Shown: in pieces, positions 34,955 to 47,224 of the stretch
Layout of the letters: every line of letters starts with the position of its first letter
Position numbering within the stretch: the first letter of the stretch is position 1
From: Karstenula rhodostoma CBS 690.94
Lineage: Eukaryota > Ascomycota > Dothideomycetes > Pleosporales > Didymosphaeriaceae
Length of the DNA stretch: 64,000 bases
Reading direction: 5' to 3'
NCBI GenBank assembly: GCA_010093485.1
Contig: MU001497.1
Span: 1,044,513-1,108,512 of the forward strand
Notes under the pieces: generated by a model
What the model was told of the DNA's origin: nothing
Database searches by the model: none
Seen by the model: only the letters and a program-made list of their open reading frames with translations
Made by a program: the position numbers and the translations under genes

Positions 34955-37496
34955 CTAAGCCCCAGATGTTTCCATAAGTCTCTTGATCCACTTGCTTGAC
35001 AAAGAATTGTGTGTGGAGCGGAGGCCGGTATAAGGTGCTGTGGACTGGCCTAAATGGATGTTTTAGTATTGCACCAGCAATTTGTTCGACTGATCACGTA
35101 CCAATTTCGCCAATTCGATCGATGATGCTCACCAACTTCATTACATAGTCAAATCCCTGAGCGTCCAGGTGGCCCTTCTTGCGCAGCTCCTCGGGATTCT
35201 CCCTCGCAACTTTGAACGGGACATAATCGCGTATGGCGGTCTTCCAATAGGTCAGAAGTACTTCGAAAGAATACTCCCATTTCTCGATTTGACGACTGAC
35301 AACGTTGTTGACATGGCTCTCCACGGTCTGATTTTGTTAGCTCCAAGATATATCGCAGGCTGCAAATTTCGCTTACTGTTCCGTTTTTGGACAAAATGTA
35401 GGTCTTCGCACTTTGATGGATGTATTCCAAGTTCCAGAAAATGACGTACAAAGCGAGGAACAGCTCATACCATGGCTTGATCTTCGGCTTGAATATCTTG
35501 TTGTTCACCAACTTGTGACAGGCTGTTTCCAGTTTCTTCAGAAGTTTCAAAGCCGCGACGTCGACTTGTTGGTTAATGGCTCCTGGCAGCGGTCGATCGC
35601 GAGAGTTCCTGTCATAAGCCTCATACTGGCTGCGGCCTAACTTGCTGTAATCGTATTCCAGAATACCAGGTACGTCGTTCGACCAAACGGTGCCGTAACC
35701 CTGAGACACAACCGAAAGACACTGGATTCTCATGCAGAGGTCGAGAAGATTCTGCGGACCCGGAGGCAGTCTAGCTCTTAGGCGGACAACTTCCTGGTAC
35801 GTGAGGAGTGCTATCTCGTCATGAGAGACCCGGTCGAAGATCTATCGTTCAACAGCGGGTTGTAAATTTGTAATGTATCGCTCCAAAAGCGGGACCAGGC
35901 TCTGTGTATCATAAACAGCGTAGGGTGGCTGTTCAACAACTACTCGGCCTTGAGTGGTGCTCCACTCATTCGTTGCTGCATCCAAAAAGGGTCGTTTTGG
36001 ACGATATTGCCCGATCATGATACGCATTGGTTGAACTTGGATAGGACCAGTCCCTGGAAGGTTCCAAATGATATCCATGTTGAGAAGATTCCAGTTGGGT
36101 AGCCACTCGTAACCTATAAATTCACCTTCGTCCTGGTTAGATCGGCCGTTACCTGTGTGGCATTAGTGTCGCGGTCTGTGGAGGGGAAGTGATTCACTTG
36201 CAGTGGCGGACCAACATAGCTTCCTCAAGACGAACCCTGCAGCAGGGCATATTAAACGATCTAGCCCCTCCCGCGACTTTCTGGCACTTCTGACAAGGAT
36301 CTCCGTGATCGCACTGTCATAACGTCAGTCAAACGCGTCTTAGAAAAGCAGATATAACGTACACCAGACTTGTAAAACCTGCAACGGATGCAGGCAGACT
36401 TCTGCTTGCGCATCTCATGTGTTTTCCGCCGAGCCTGTTCGTCCAGCGGCCCTTTCCTCTTCGACACCTTGGACTTCTGCGATCTCGCAACAAAAGCCGC
36501 AGGGACTTTGGCTACGGTGTTCTTTATGAGCGATCGCTTTCCCCGAGGAGGAGTGGCATCGTGGAGCGCGGCGTTGGTCAGGACGTGCTGTTGATGTGCA
36601 TACTCCTGAGGCGCTGGCTCCACTGGCCACAACGGTGCCGTGTCTGGCAGCTGTTCGTACACAGCTGGCGCTGGAGCGCTGGGAGCAGCACTGACCATGG
36701 CCCAGGTGGTGTCTGGTAATTGGGCTTGGCTACCCAGCACCACAGCTTGGGGAAGCGCATGGCTATTTTGGACAAAGGCATGCTGGGGAAGGACAGGAGA
36801 GGTGTCGGAATGGGGTTCTTGGGCCCAAGTTACAGCGGGTTGCGTCGATGGATGCGTAGGAGAAACATGCATGTCCGAGTTGGCATAGTTTAGCATGGGG
36901 GCTAAGGTGCGGGCATTTGCTGGGAATAGCGGGGCATTCGGGACTACGGCAGAATCCTTGCGTGGCGTTAGTCGAGACTTGGAGAGGTCAAGATTCGCAC
37001 TCACCGCAGTTACGTGAGGCTCGTGGTGGTTATCCTGAGGCCGGTATTCGTGGGCCGGGCTGCTCAGAGGGGCAGTGGGAGCGGTCTCATACTGGCGTGA
37101 CGGGCGGGGGTCGGCGAGCGACACGGGCTGTTGTCGACCGTCAGCCTCGCCGTACGACAGCGAGCGTGAGCCGAGGGAGCTCGCGTTGTTGAAGTCTGGA
37201 TTCCATTCCGGGGCAGGTGGACGGGTGTATGCTGCCGGCCATGGAGGTTGGTTGAGGTTGGGATTGACAGGATCGCTGGACCCGGCGTAGTCGAGGTAGT
37301 GGGCCGGCGCGCGCTGGGCCGGGGAGCTAAAGCGCTGGAGCAGGGCCGAAGGAGCGGGAGCGCGCGAGAAGGCTCCGTGAGGGCCATGCCATGATGTTGC
37401 TAGGTCGGCGTACAGGTGTTCGTGGTTGCCAGGCAGAGCGTGGTAGTGCGAGTGGGGAGCGGTAGCGCCTCTGTGGTACTGCGAACTGGCAGCCAT
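34955..37496 (-). pseudogene. Zn(II)2Cys6 regulator, probably disabled
   Basis: Five exon-like blocks: 36363-37496, 36198-36313, 35377-36152, 35102-35327 and 34955-35049. The first encodes a long Pro/Ala/His-rich N-terminus ending in a zinc-cluster half (KSACIRCRFYKSG), which joins in phase to CDHGDPCQKC..MPC in the second. Two problems follow. The second block ends in phase 2 at its GTGAAT donor, while the third needs phase 1 at its ACACAG acceptor. The third block also contains an in-frame TAG at 35842-35844 between NLQPAVER and IFDRVSHDEIALL, which otherwise read as one continuous domain. The last blocks splice cleanly to a normal stop. Alternatives are two unusual introns (GTCTTG and GTCCCG donors), or assembly errors. 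Confidence 0.6.
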
Positions 37497-38259
37497 GAGG
37501 GCGATGTGCGATGTGCGATGTGCGGCTGACAGCGTGCGACGGTCGCGGGCCGGGGCCTCAGGCTCCTCAGCTGGGCTGCTGGATGCAGTGAGTCGCAGAG
37601 CGTGGGCATGGGGCAGCCGCAGCGACGGGTGGGGTGTAGTATGAGAGAATCAGCGGCAGCGGGCTGTAGCATCACCAGGTCTTGCGAGAGACGGGCGCTT
37701 GGGAATGCGCGCGCCCGTGGCCTGGCTCCCGTGCACCCATGGTCTAGTCCAGGGCCCCCTCAGGCTCTCACAGGGCTGCAGCAAACCGTCAGCACGTCCC
37801 CTTCCCGCCTGGTCTGTCTCGGCCTGCCGAGCATGTTGGCCGACACAGCGCCTGTTATCATTTGCCCCCCCGCTGCCATTAGCCGTCCACCTTTCACACC
37901 GCTTGCCCCAGCCTTCGTCCAGTGCTGCGCTCCTGCTACCACCTGCACGTCCCCCAGCTGCATGTACCCCCAGATGCTCAGCGCAGTCGCTGGCCTCGTC
38001 CATGTAGCCGCCAGCCCAATCCGTGGCCGTCTGGTGTGACGCCTCAACCCTTGGCAGACGGATCAGGCTCTCTTTCCTCTCTTCTGACCGGTGTAGCGGA
38101 GGCTCAGTGACCGCCCTTGGACCTCCGACGAATTGCGGAAGTGGTATCCCGCAGAGTCTGGCGCAGGTACTGTACATACATATTGTAGACCGCATCGCCC
38201 AAGTCTCCCCAGTTTGAGCCCCTTTCCAGTCCACACTCTGTTCACGTGCACATAGCGCC
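37497..38259. other. Divergent promoter region, damaged regulator / GNAT gene
   Basis: 763 bp between divergent starts. C-rich and pyrimidine-rich on the plus strand (about 37780-37990). It has open frames on both strands but none with family character. Confidence 0.45.
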
Positions 38260-39470
38260 ATGGCGTCGGTACCTTCCATGTCCACTTTGGAGGGCGTACG
38301 CCTGGCTACCCCACAAGATCTGGCCAGAATTGCAACTGTTGCGGCGGCGGGCTTCTTTCACTCGCCAACATTCCATTACCAGCGTGTCCATTACGCTGCT
38401 TACCCTGACGATACGCTTCTGTGAGTGATCCGTAACGTACATTCATCATCTCGCAAGCAAACTGCTCCATATGGTCCGAGTCAATGTCAGAGTGCTTCGG
38501 TAATAAGCCTGCTGCGAGGCCTTTGTAAGGGGCTCGGCTCGGCTCGACGTCATGAAGCGTGCGGTGCTGACCTTGGCCCGCAAGGGTGCAGTTCGTACTG
38601 GACCGAGTACGAACGAGCTATCAAAGACGGCACCAGTGTTGTGCTTGTGACCGAAGACACTTTGAATGAGATGGAAGGAGCCGATGTGTACCCAGCCTTG
38701 AGGGAAGCTGCGGCTTACGCCCCTGGTGCTGGCACTCTGGGGTCGAAGATAGTGGTTGGCGTAGCCAGTATCGACCTCAAACCAGGTTCTTCGTATATAG
38801 GCCTGTTTCAGCCTCCGTGTGAGCTTATCAACACGCCAGTAGGCTTTGAGCAGAAGTTGACCAGGCGAAGCCTCCACAGACCAGACGGAGCTCCGTACCC
38901 TTCCCGCCAATCCCAAGCGTGACCTCTGTGAAGAGCGAGTGCACGCGTATAACGAAGCCACCACTCCTGCAAAAGCTCGGTATGTGCATACTAAGCAGCT
39001 CCTGCTTTGAGGCTGATCGTGGTGCAGATATCTCCACGGCCAGATGAAGTTAAGTACCCTGGCCGTGCATCCGTACGTCGTAAACCAAGTTGAAGCAGAG
39101 ACTAGCAGGTGCCGACTAACCCTTCCAGTGCGTACTGGCGTCGTGGACATGCTACGCGTCTTGTTGGCTACATCACCCGTCTCGCAGATCTCGAAGGGGT
39201 ATCTCTGGTAAGATTGGTTTCTGGTGGCGGCCGGTCTAGAATCGTTGATTGAAAACCAAACAGGGAATATCTGCCGTGCCCCAAGGAGCGATCATCGCGG
39301 CAAGAGCCGGTTTCGAAGAACGAGAACTTGTCCGTGTGAAGCGGGCGTGTGCGCGTAAGGAGACTAAGGCGGCAGAGGTTGAGTTGTGGGTTGCAGTTCG
39401 CCGCCCGTCTGGAACCCCAGTTTCGGGTGGAAGCTCGGGCGACAGCGCCATGAGCCCGGAGTCCCAGTAG
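38260..39470 (+). CDS. GNAT-family N-acetyltransferase
   Basis: Six-exon model join(38260..38420, 38592..38818, 38880..38979, 39029..39072, 39129..39207, 39264..39470), 272 residues with a clean frame. It should transfer acetyl from acetyl-CoA to an amine; substrate unknown. The start MASVPSMSTLEGVRLATPQD leads into an early helix (LARIATVAAAGFFHSP). The acetyl-CoA loop is AYWRRGHATRLVGY. GISAVPQGAIIAARAGFEER forms the last strand-helix, followed by a charged tail (EVELWVAVRRPSG) and a Ser-rich end. The third intron's acceptor (CCACAG at 38879) is my choice among two in the same phase, so two or three residues near YQTELRTLP may be wrong. It is divergent from the damaged regulator. Confidence 0.85.
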
Positions 39471-40049
39471 CAGGTAAATTGGCGCCTTGATCGGTGAAGA
39501 GCTTGGATCGTTCCATGCCCATGGTGTTTGTGGCGGTCGGACAAGCCTCTCGGAGATACGCCGGGCGTTGCTCCTTCCTTGTCGTGCGCTCGAGGCAGTC
39601 GCAAGCATCTCTTATTGCCATAGGTGAAGCATAACACAGCTTACGTAGAGACAAAGTGATTATCAATACTTCCCAAAGGACGCGTTTCCAAATGGCATGT
39701 TCGGGGTCTTGTTGATCTAAATTGGCGTGCCAACCATGATCCGCACCTGACGCAGCTCTGAAAATACACAATAGATTATCTTTGATACTTCCGATATACA
39801 GGACAACGTCGAGGACGAAGGCTTGTTGTCGAGTCTCTTCTGGGCCTGGGCGATGAGCGCTATAGACCGAGATCTTTTTGTCTATTGGAGCACTCACGAT
39901 CGAACCTGGTGTCATTTAAGAGATGTAAATAGCACATTGGCGCATGACCCATCAGAACACACGAACTTCGATGCTGCTTCTCTGTATGCAACCCCTCCTC
40001 GTAGCCCTATTAGCCGTTATCCAGATCCTACCCCGTGAAAGGAACATAA
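39471..40049. other. Convergent intergenic region
   Basis: 579 bp between the GNAT 3' end and the KEKE-protein 3' end. No feature recognised. Confidence 0.5.
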
Positions 40050-40738
40050 CTACTTCTTCGCCTTCTTCTTCTCTCCGCCCTCCTCCCCATAATCCTTCCT
40101 CTTCCCCGCATTCCTCTCACTTTTCCTCGTCCCCTCTGCCGGCTTCTTCTCTTCTTTCTTCTTACTAACAGCCTCCTTCTTCTCACTACCATCCTTCTTT
40201 GGCCTGCCCCCCGTCTTCTTTGCTGCCGCAGACTTTGCAGGCTTCGCCTTCTTTGCCGTGTTAGCCTTTGGCTTCTCGTCCTCTTCCTCTGCATCCTCAT
40301 CCTCCGCGTCCTCTTCCTGCACGTCCTCCTGCGCGTCCTCCTCTACTTCCTCCTTATCGCTAGGCGAAGGCGAATCACCACCGTCATCCTCATCCTCATC
40401 CTCATCGACCTTAGCCTTCTTGTCCTCCTTCTGCTTCTTTCCACCCGACTTAGGCTGCGGCGCCCCCTTCTTCGGCTCATTCTTAGTGCCAGCCTCATTT
40501 TCGTAGTCGCCGCCGCGCTTCTCGTATTCCTTGGAGAGTTTGGAGGCCTGCATCTCGCATGAGTACGTAACCCTCGTATCACAGATCAACCTGGTGCTAG
40601 AAGGATAAAAAAGGCACAAACCTTCCACGCGCTCCACTGCCCCTTCCCACCCCCATCCTTGTTTGTCTCATTCTTCACCTCGTCCTTGACCTTCTCCCTT
40701 AGCTTGGGATCTGTCGGTTTCCCCTTGCTAGACGGCAT
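40050..40738 (-). CDS. Small Lys/Glu-rich nuclear-type protein, function unknown
   Basis: Two exons, 40622-40738 and 40050-40547, 204 residues. The N-terminus is the only ordered-looking part: KPTDPKLREKVKDEVKN, then GGKGQWSAWKASKLSKEYEK and RGGDYENEAG spanning the intron. The rest is a KEKE-type sequence with an acidic stretch (VDEDEDEDDGG) and long Lys/Ala runs ending GEKKKAKK. GRPKKDG resembles an AT-hook core (x-RGRP-like), suggesting chromatin or nucleic-acid association. The intron has a GTTTGT donor and an ATGCAG acceptor. I have seen the WSAWKASKLSKEYE type of start in small uncharacterised eukaryotic proteins but cannot name a function. Confidence 0.75.
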
Positions 40739-41221
40739 TTTCACGTTCTTTTCCTTGTCTCTCGATAAGGCAGAATTGGATACTGGTCGGTTAAGTGCTG
40801 GAAATACGGTAGACGAACGCGCGTCCCAACTCAGTTATGTACCGTACCTTTTTCGCGTGCGCCTGGCGTCGGCACTAGCTCCAACATACGTGCGTCCGTG
40901 AAACAATGACATCACGACTAACCTCGAACTACCAGCCTTCTTTCTTTTCACTTCTTAATCGGCCAAATGATCGGGTGGAATGCCGTGCTAGGACCGTGCC
41001 CCACGCGCTTGGGCTCGACGTCATTGATACAACGTTGTTCAAAGTGCGCTAAGAAGGAGTCCTGGAGCGTGCACACACGCACGTATGAGTAACCATCACA
41101 ACGCCCACTCATGTCCAGGTCAAGTCTCATCATCAATTCTTGTATAAGCCATCGCTAATTCATATCAATCCTTTCGCTGCATTCCACTATGCTCCGAATC
41201 ATCTCGTCTCGTTCGTCCCCT
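40739..41221. other. Intergenic region
   Basis: 483 bp upstream of the KEKE gene and downstream of SEC31, both minus strand. No coding exon or repeat seen. Confidence 0.5.
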
Positions 41222-44200
41222 CTAATACGGCGTGCTCTTGCTGAACTGAATCAAGCGCTTCACACCAACCTATAACTTGTCAGCCTGGACGCACACACAA
41301 TTTGCAGGTTGAGACTTACCATCCAGTTGCTACCCTCCTCCGTCTTATTCGTCATCAGGTCCGTAAACAACGCGATTGCTTGGTCGTACTGCCTGGCCTG
41401 TATGTGTCCCGCAAGCTCGTTCATATCCTGGACCGTGTCCGGCTTGAGCAGATCCTCGTTGTTCAAGTGGTCAAAGAGAATGTTCAACCGCTTCTCGGTA
41501 TCCGCAACATGGGCCTTGAAGTTGGCTGGGGCCTTGGCCTTCACACGTTGCATGTCTGCGTTGAGGATTTCATAAATGGGACGGGATGCATCAGGAATGT
41601 GAGACCGGTCACCGGCGGCTGTTGTTTATTAGCAAGACATCACGAATCATGTTCGTGTTAGAGACGTACGGTGTTTAGGCGCAGCAGAGGGGGCTCGCTG
41701 TGAGGATGCGGTCCCTGGACGCGAATCTGGCCTTGGAAGACCGGTTTGAATTGGTGCCCCCGGAGGAGGACCGGCTCTCGGCGGGCCTTGTGGCGGACCT
41801 CGAGGGGGTGGTGCCGCCGCCTGAGGTGGTGCGTGCGCACCTGGTGTGGGAGCGTACGGGGACGGCGCTGGTGAGTAAGGCGAGGGACCTCCAAACTGAG
41901 TTGGCGGTGGCGCGACCTGTCGTTGAGGTGGCATACCTGCTGGTGGCCCTGAAGGGGCCGACCCGGGTGCCGGAGCATAGCGATTGGACGGCGGAGCGGA
42001 AGACGGGGGAGGTTGGTAAGGCGAAGTACCACGGGGAACAGGGGGTTGCTGTGGGGGGGCAAAGCTTGAAGGCGGCGGGGTGTACGCATTTGAAGGGGCC
42101 GACGGAGCGTATGGACTGGGAGCCGCAGCCGCAGATGTCTGTGGTGACGAGATACGAGGTGGTCCATGTGGAGGTCCCTTTGGTGGCGGTGGGGGAGTAG
42201 GCCTTGACTGAGGGTACGTCGGTGAAGGGCCTCCGAACGGTTGAGGGGGACCTTGCTGGGCAGCGAAAGGTGAGTTCGCAGCGTTGAGGGGAGTTGCGCG
42301 ACGTGATGCTGGCTTTGGCGGCGCGATAAAGTTATCTGGCATATCATTCCAGTTGGGAATGTTCCTCTGAGTAGCTGCGGGTGCTACTGATGGAGAGCTA
42401 GAGAAGTTACGCGGAGGCGGTGCAAGAGGGTTTGCTTGAGGTTGCTGATATCCGCCGTATTGAGGCATAGATTGGGCGCTTGGCTGGTAGCCCGCAGGAG
42501 TATAGGCATTCCGACTAGGTGCTGGAGTATAGGATGTTGCACCCGTCTGGGCTTGCGGTGCTAGAGGGTTGGCCGGGGCATACTGAGAGCCAGGCTGCTG
42601 CAACGGGGCGGCAACTGGAATCGCCGGCGCAGGTGTTTGCGCTTGGTAGGTAGGTACTACACGTGAGGCACGCTGAGCGGAAGCAGCCGGGGTCTGTCGT
42701 TGAGCTGCTTGGGGTGCCGCCTTTCTTGTCGCCTTTTTGATCCTGTCTCTTGCAACATCTGCAGCAGGGTACTTCTCGGGTAGAAGGTCCAGGTACTTCT
42801 CAGCGATAGACAGCTTGCCGTGTGCAGAGGCGATGTCGGCGTACTCAACATACTTGGCGTACAGCGGGCCAAGCTTCCAGTCTGCTTCCTTCGTCTGCTC
42901 CGCGTCCTGGAACTTGGTGACTTGTCGGAAAACGGTGACCTTCTCGATAAAGTCCTGCAGGGACTTTGCATGGATGGAGAAGCTGTTATCGTTGGTAGAG
43001 TTCTCTACGCTAACAGCCTCGTTCTCCTGCAGCTCTTGTGCCCAGTTGACGACAACCTTTTCGAGTTTAGCACCTGCCAGGTAGCAGAAAGAGGCGTCTT
43101 TCCGGTAAGACTCTGTCTCTTCAGTAATAGCTTCCTCCAAACGGTCTCCGAGAGCTTCGCAAAGGTCGGGGAATTCGGTCTTATCAGCGTATGTGCAGAG
43201 TGTGACCATGACTTCCTTCCAGTCCTTCAGATCAGCATTGTAAACCACATCCCAAAGGTTGTTTCCGACGATCGAAGCTAAAAGACGAGTGTACTGGGGG
43301 CCGTCCGTCTGCTTCTTAAAGTATGCTGCTCGAGCCTTGGCAATGCACTTCTCACCGCCGCAAATGGCGATCATGAAGGCATCAGAGAGTCTGTTCTCCT
43401 TCAAAGCAACATCCACAGCAGCCTCGAAGGAACCCTGCATAAGTGCTTGAGTGATCTTCTTGTCAGCATCGGATTCTGAGCCCGAGTAAATCGAGAACGG
43501 ATTGTTCGTCTTTGCGCCTTTTGATGCCGCCAGGTCGGATAAGAAGTTGCCTCCTTCGTTCGACTGGTCGAAGAAAGAAGCCCCTTCCTCTGCACCATCG
43601 GTTCCTGCCGACTCCTTCTTTTCCTCTACCTCCGCGTCCTGTTCCACGCCCGAGAAGCCCAAGTATTCTATAAGGTGGTTTCGGGGGCTGTCAGAAATCA
43701 GTGTCTCGATGACCTTCCAATCCGCCTTCTCTTCGTCCGTACTCGCTTTCGCGATCTTCGATTCACAGATAGCGGCGAGGTCACCTTGCTCCAGAGTCTT
43801 AGCGAATTCCTCACTTGCTGCGCCAATGTCTGAGTCCACTTCGAAGGTGGATATGCTGAGCTTGGATTTGCCTTCTGCAATACCAAATCGTACCAATTTG
43901 CCGCCAAACCCGAATGACACACCGGCGCGCCGTCTGAGCCACTTGGGCGGTGCCTTCAAGGAGAAAGAAGCGCCTTGTGGTTCAACGTGTGTCTTCGAAA
44001 AGAAGTCCTCGCCATCCAATGCCTGTGCAGTCGTCTTCGTTTGCTCGGCTCCGGCGCCGGTGTTTTGGAGAGACTGCACGGCGATCTTGCCATCGAACGA
44101 TGCAGTGGCGAGCAGGTTCGGATTCGAGGGATTGAAAGCCGTCTGGAAGGTCCAGTTCGTGACGACGGGGAATTCCCCAAGATACTCACCCGTGTGCGGG

Positions 44201-45157
44201 TTCCAAGCGATCGTCCGGTTGTCCTTGCCAGCCGACAGAAGAATGTCGCTATCCTGCACACACCATGACAATGAGAGCACGCCCTGGTCGTGGGCTTGGA
44301 GGGTTTTCTCTGGGGCGTTGGAGTTTCGGAGATCCCACACCAGAACTAATGGGTTCTGGTCTGTAGGGATGGCTGTGACCAGCCTTGTAGGTATCTCTGG
44401 GTCCCACGATACCGAGCTCACTGTTTTTCTGCCATAGTTGTTCAATGTGAGGTTCTCCTTCTTCTGCTTCACATCCCATACGGTGACGAAGCCTCCGCTG
44501 CTGCCAGTTGCGAGGATGTGTGCAACCTTCTTGTTCCAGTCCAACGAGGTGTATTCGTCTGGGTTCGCGCCCGCCTTGCCCAAGCGGAATGACTTGGACT
44601 GATCATCGAGATCGTGGACATAGAGCTCGCCCTTTGCGCCGGCGGTGGCGAGGATGTTCGGTCGGAAGGGGTTGAATTGGATGGCTTGGATGGGGCCGGT
44701 ATGCTTGTCAATCTGCTCTATAAGCGCATCACTATGAACCGTTAGCATTCATGCCATTGTATGGTTGGAGAGCGAATCGCGACCTTTCTCCCTTCTGTAG
44801 CTTCTCCGCATCCCACAGCACCAGTGCCCCACTATCTAATGCGCCCGCTATTATTCCTCGAGGATACGACTCGCTTGGCTGACTCCAAGCAATGCCGTTG
44901 AATCTGTGCTTGATTAGCCTAGTTCCCATACAGTTCCTGTCGCCTTACCTCGATTCTACGTTAACAGTAGCAACGGGCTGCAGCTCAATGCCCTGTTCCG
45001 CGCTGTCCAAGTTGAGCTCCCAGAGCTCCAACGTGGTATCATTTGAGAAGTCTGCGTCGACGGCACCCGCCTTCGTACCCGTAGCAATCAATGGTTGCGT
45101 CGACCCGGGCGACCAGGCGAAGGTGGCCGTCCTGGGTATTTCTCGGAGACGGACCAT
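41222..45157 (-). CDS. SEC31: SEC31, outer coat subunit of COPII vesicles
   Basis: Five exons: 44949-45157, 44784-44903, 41670-44731, 41320-41618 and 41222-41269, 1245 residues. With Sec13 it forms the outer cage of COPII vesicles budding from the ER and stimulates Sar1 GTP hydrolysis. WD40 repeats fill about residues 1-390 ([52 protein letters not shown]). An alpha-solenoid follows (about 390-780; [20 protein letters not shown]). A long Pro/Gln/Ala-rich linker (about 790-1110) probably carries the Sar1-Sec23-activating segment. A short C-terminal helical domain ends the protein ([20 protein letters not shown] to [11 protein letters not shown]). The exon 2-3 intron has a weak GTCGCG donor but an exact phase. 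Length is normal for the family. It is divergent from the RRM gene. Confidence 0.95.
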
Positions 45158-45486
45158 AGCGGCGGTCGCTCGCAGCTGTCAGGCCAGACAAACGAGGCTC
45201 TGGTGTGCAAAATTCTGGGGCTGCGACTTGAAAATGTGAAGGAGGAAATAGGGGAGAAGACGAGGGGAGGTAAAAGGCGAAATGTGTCTGGACTCGGGGC
45301 GAGATTCTTAGGCAGCTTCACCATCAACACACCTGTCCTTCCTGCCATCATCGCGGACTTGGCAAGCACGACCCGTAATTGTGGGCTGGTCACGTGGCGT
45401 TTTCGCGAGCGCCCTGCCGCCAGTTCACCAATGAAGAGCCCGCATCGCGCGACTGCATCAACACACTCAGTCGACTCGAGCAGATC
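45158..45486. other. Divergent promoter region, SEC31 / RRM gene
   Basis: 329 bp between divergent start codons, presumably a shared promoter. No distinct box identified. Confidence 0.5.
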
Positions 45487-46004
45487 ATGGCGGCAGACAG
45501 CTCACGATTAAAAGCCACCGTGTTTGTCGGCGGTCTCGACCATGCCGTGACGCAGCAAACCCTGTACCACGCCTTCCTGCCCTTTGGCGACATCGTAGAA
45601 GTCAACCTGCCAAAACCGGATGCGCCATCCTCGAGCGATACGCACCGAGGCTTCGGCTACGTGGAGTTTGAGTCGTCTGGGGACGCAGTGGATGCCATCG
45701 ACAACATGGACAGGAGCGAACTTTTCGGTCAGGTCATCAAGGTTGCTGCCGCCAAGCCGCAGAAAGACGCAAACGAGGGTTTGGGTAGCAAGACGGCAAT
45801 TTGGGAGCAGGTATGTTTATTTTCCCATGAGACAGAAATGTACGTCTTTTGATGCGGTTATAGGAGGGCTGGATCGCAAAACATACTGTGAGCGAGGAAG
45901 ACCGCCAAGCGGCGCAGCAGGCGCCAGAAGCTACAGACAATAGTCCGATGGACCCCATGCAAGGACTCGAGGGACTCGACGAGGCTGGTCCAAAACCAGC
46001 TTGA
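45487..46004 (+). CDS. RRM RNA-binding protein resembling the cyclophilin E (Cyp33) RRM
   Basis: Model join(45487..45810, 45864..46004), 154 residues. One RNA-recognition motif covers about residues 8-88, with RNP2 TVFVGGL and RNP1 RGFGYVEF. Downstream, GLGSKTAIWEQEGWI and an acidic, Gln/Ala-rich tail finish the protein. The RRM (GGLDHAVTQQTLYHAFLPFG and the KPQK tail) is like that of cyclophilin E. No peptidyl-prolyl isomerase domain follows here, so this is an RRM-only relative. It is probably a nuclear mRNA-processing factor; this is inferred. Confidence 0.88.
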
Positions 46005-46431
46005 ACTTCAGTTTTTTTCACCTCGACTTACAACGGTTGACTATTGCATATGTGGACAAGGATAGGCGCAAAGGACGAGGGGAATCCGGTTTATGATACC
46101 ATGTTTTCGTTTCATATGCGAGATGAACTGAGAGCAAGAGCACCGCTTGAAGTGACGGTATTTGTATCTGAATGCAGTCGCCGATGTGAAGTATCAGATG
46201 TCGTACTCTGGCAAGATATCACTATCACACCACGCAAAGATCTCTCAAAACATCACATTCAGAGGCCGAAGTCGAAGACTTGACGTGTAATATATGCCAG
46301 ACATATGAAATTGACCATTGAGTTTCTGACGATGCCTTCTCAATCTGTTCCTGAATTTGTACAAACGGCCTTCCTCTTCCCCCGGCCCAACTACCCCGCT
46401 AACAGCATTCCCTTGGACTTGTCCAAGATGT
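46005..46431. other. Convergent intergenic spacer
   Basis: 427 bp between the 3' ends of the RRM and MLRQ genes. No feature recognised. Confidence 0.5.
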
Positions 46432-46967
46432 CTAGTTTCCAGACTGCCTCTTGAGGCGGAGCGTCTTGTCGACGACAAGCTTCCGGCCGAGCGAGAAGAC
46501 GGCGGCGAAGACGGCGACCCTGTAAAGTATCAGCCCACACTTCATCCATGATAACCGAAGAAAGAACCGGGAGCGCTTACGCAAGGACGACGCCTGCAAT
46601 GAGTTAGCTTGTGCTCCCAGCACATAACAAAGGGGGGAACGTACCAAGCGGGATCAACTCGGCGGGGATCTTCTTGAGCTGGCGCAGGCGTTGGGAGACG
46701 CCGTGAGCTGCACATGTCCAAATCAGATCCGAATCTCTGGTCTCCCTCCCTCTCAAATTTCGCTCTAGCGGGCCAATGGCTTACCGGATTGCTCCTCCTT
46801 CTGCGCACAGTTAGTTGTGGTACCAGAGAAAGGGAACATAAGCTTGCTCAACGTACAGGGACGGGCTTCATCATGCGCGCCGTTTGCCGCATGTACATCG
46901 GGGCGCTCTGGCGCATGAACATCATCCGGGTGGGCTGCATGGCCCTGAGAGCGGTGGGCTTGAACAT
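46432..46967 (-). CDS. Complex I MLRQ/B12D-type subunit
   Basis: Five small exons: 46857-46967, 46785-46800, 46645-46707, 46580-46592 and 46432-46519, 96 residues, all phases exact. The N-terminus is Met/Arg-rich without acids for about 35 residues (MFKPTALRAMQPTRMMFMRQ), a mitochondrial presequence. Then comes HGVSQRLRQLKKIPAELIPL, one transmembrane segment (GVVLAVAVFAAVFSLGR) and the ending KLVVDKTLRLKRQSGN. That C-terminal half matches fungal proteins annotated as NADH-ubiquinone reductase complex I MLRQ subunit (B12D family). It should sit in the inner mitochondrial membrane, tied to complex I or IV. Two exons are only 16 and 13 nt. It is divergent from COX12 across 257 bp. Confidence 0.8.
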
Positions 46968-47224
46968 TTTTGCTGTAATCGCGGGGTGTAGAGTGGAGAG
47001 TCCGGGGTCGTCTGCAGTCGTGGGTGTGCAAAGGTTGGGTTGCAGGCAAACGTCACGTCGTTTGAGATGTGAAGCTCAGGGCATGCCGAGCCGCTAGCCG
47101 ACAAAGCGCCATCGAACCACTCCTCACTGGCAGCCCGTCCGGATTGCTAACCTCTCGTCACCACTCCATACGCAACCATTGCCCTCCACCCGCACCCCCA
47201 AACCCCCGTGTAAACACCGCCGCC
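46968..47224. promoter_or_regulatory. Shared divergent promoter, MLRQ subunit / COX12
   Basis: Only 257 bp separates the start codons of two oxidative-phosphorylation genes. A CGTCACGTCG element at 47051-47060 resembles CRE or bHLH half-sites. No CCAAT box is present in this stretch. Co-regulation is an inference from arrangement. Confidence 0.5.

Noticed and set aside
37650..38285. 211-residue minus-strand frame upstream of the GNAT gene
   Set aside because: It lies in the C-rich divergent promoter, overlaps other frames on both strands, and resembles chance coding in GC-rich DNA.
43502..44437. 311-residue plus-strand frame over SEC31
   Set aside because: It is antisense to the WD40 and solenoid region of SEC31.
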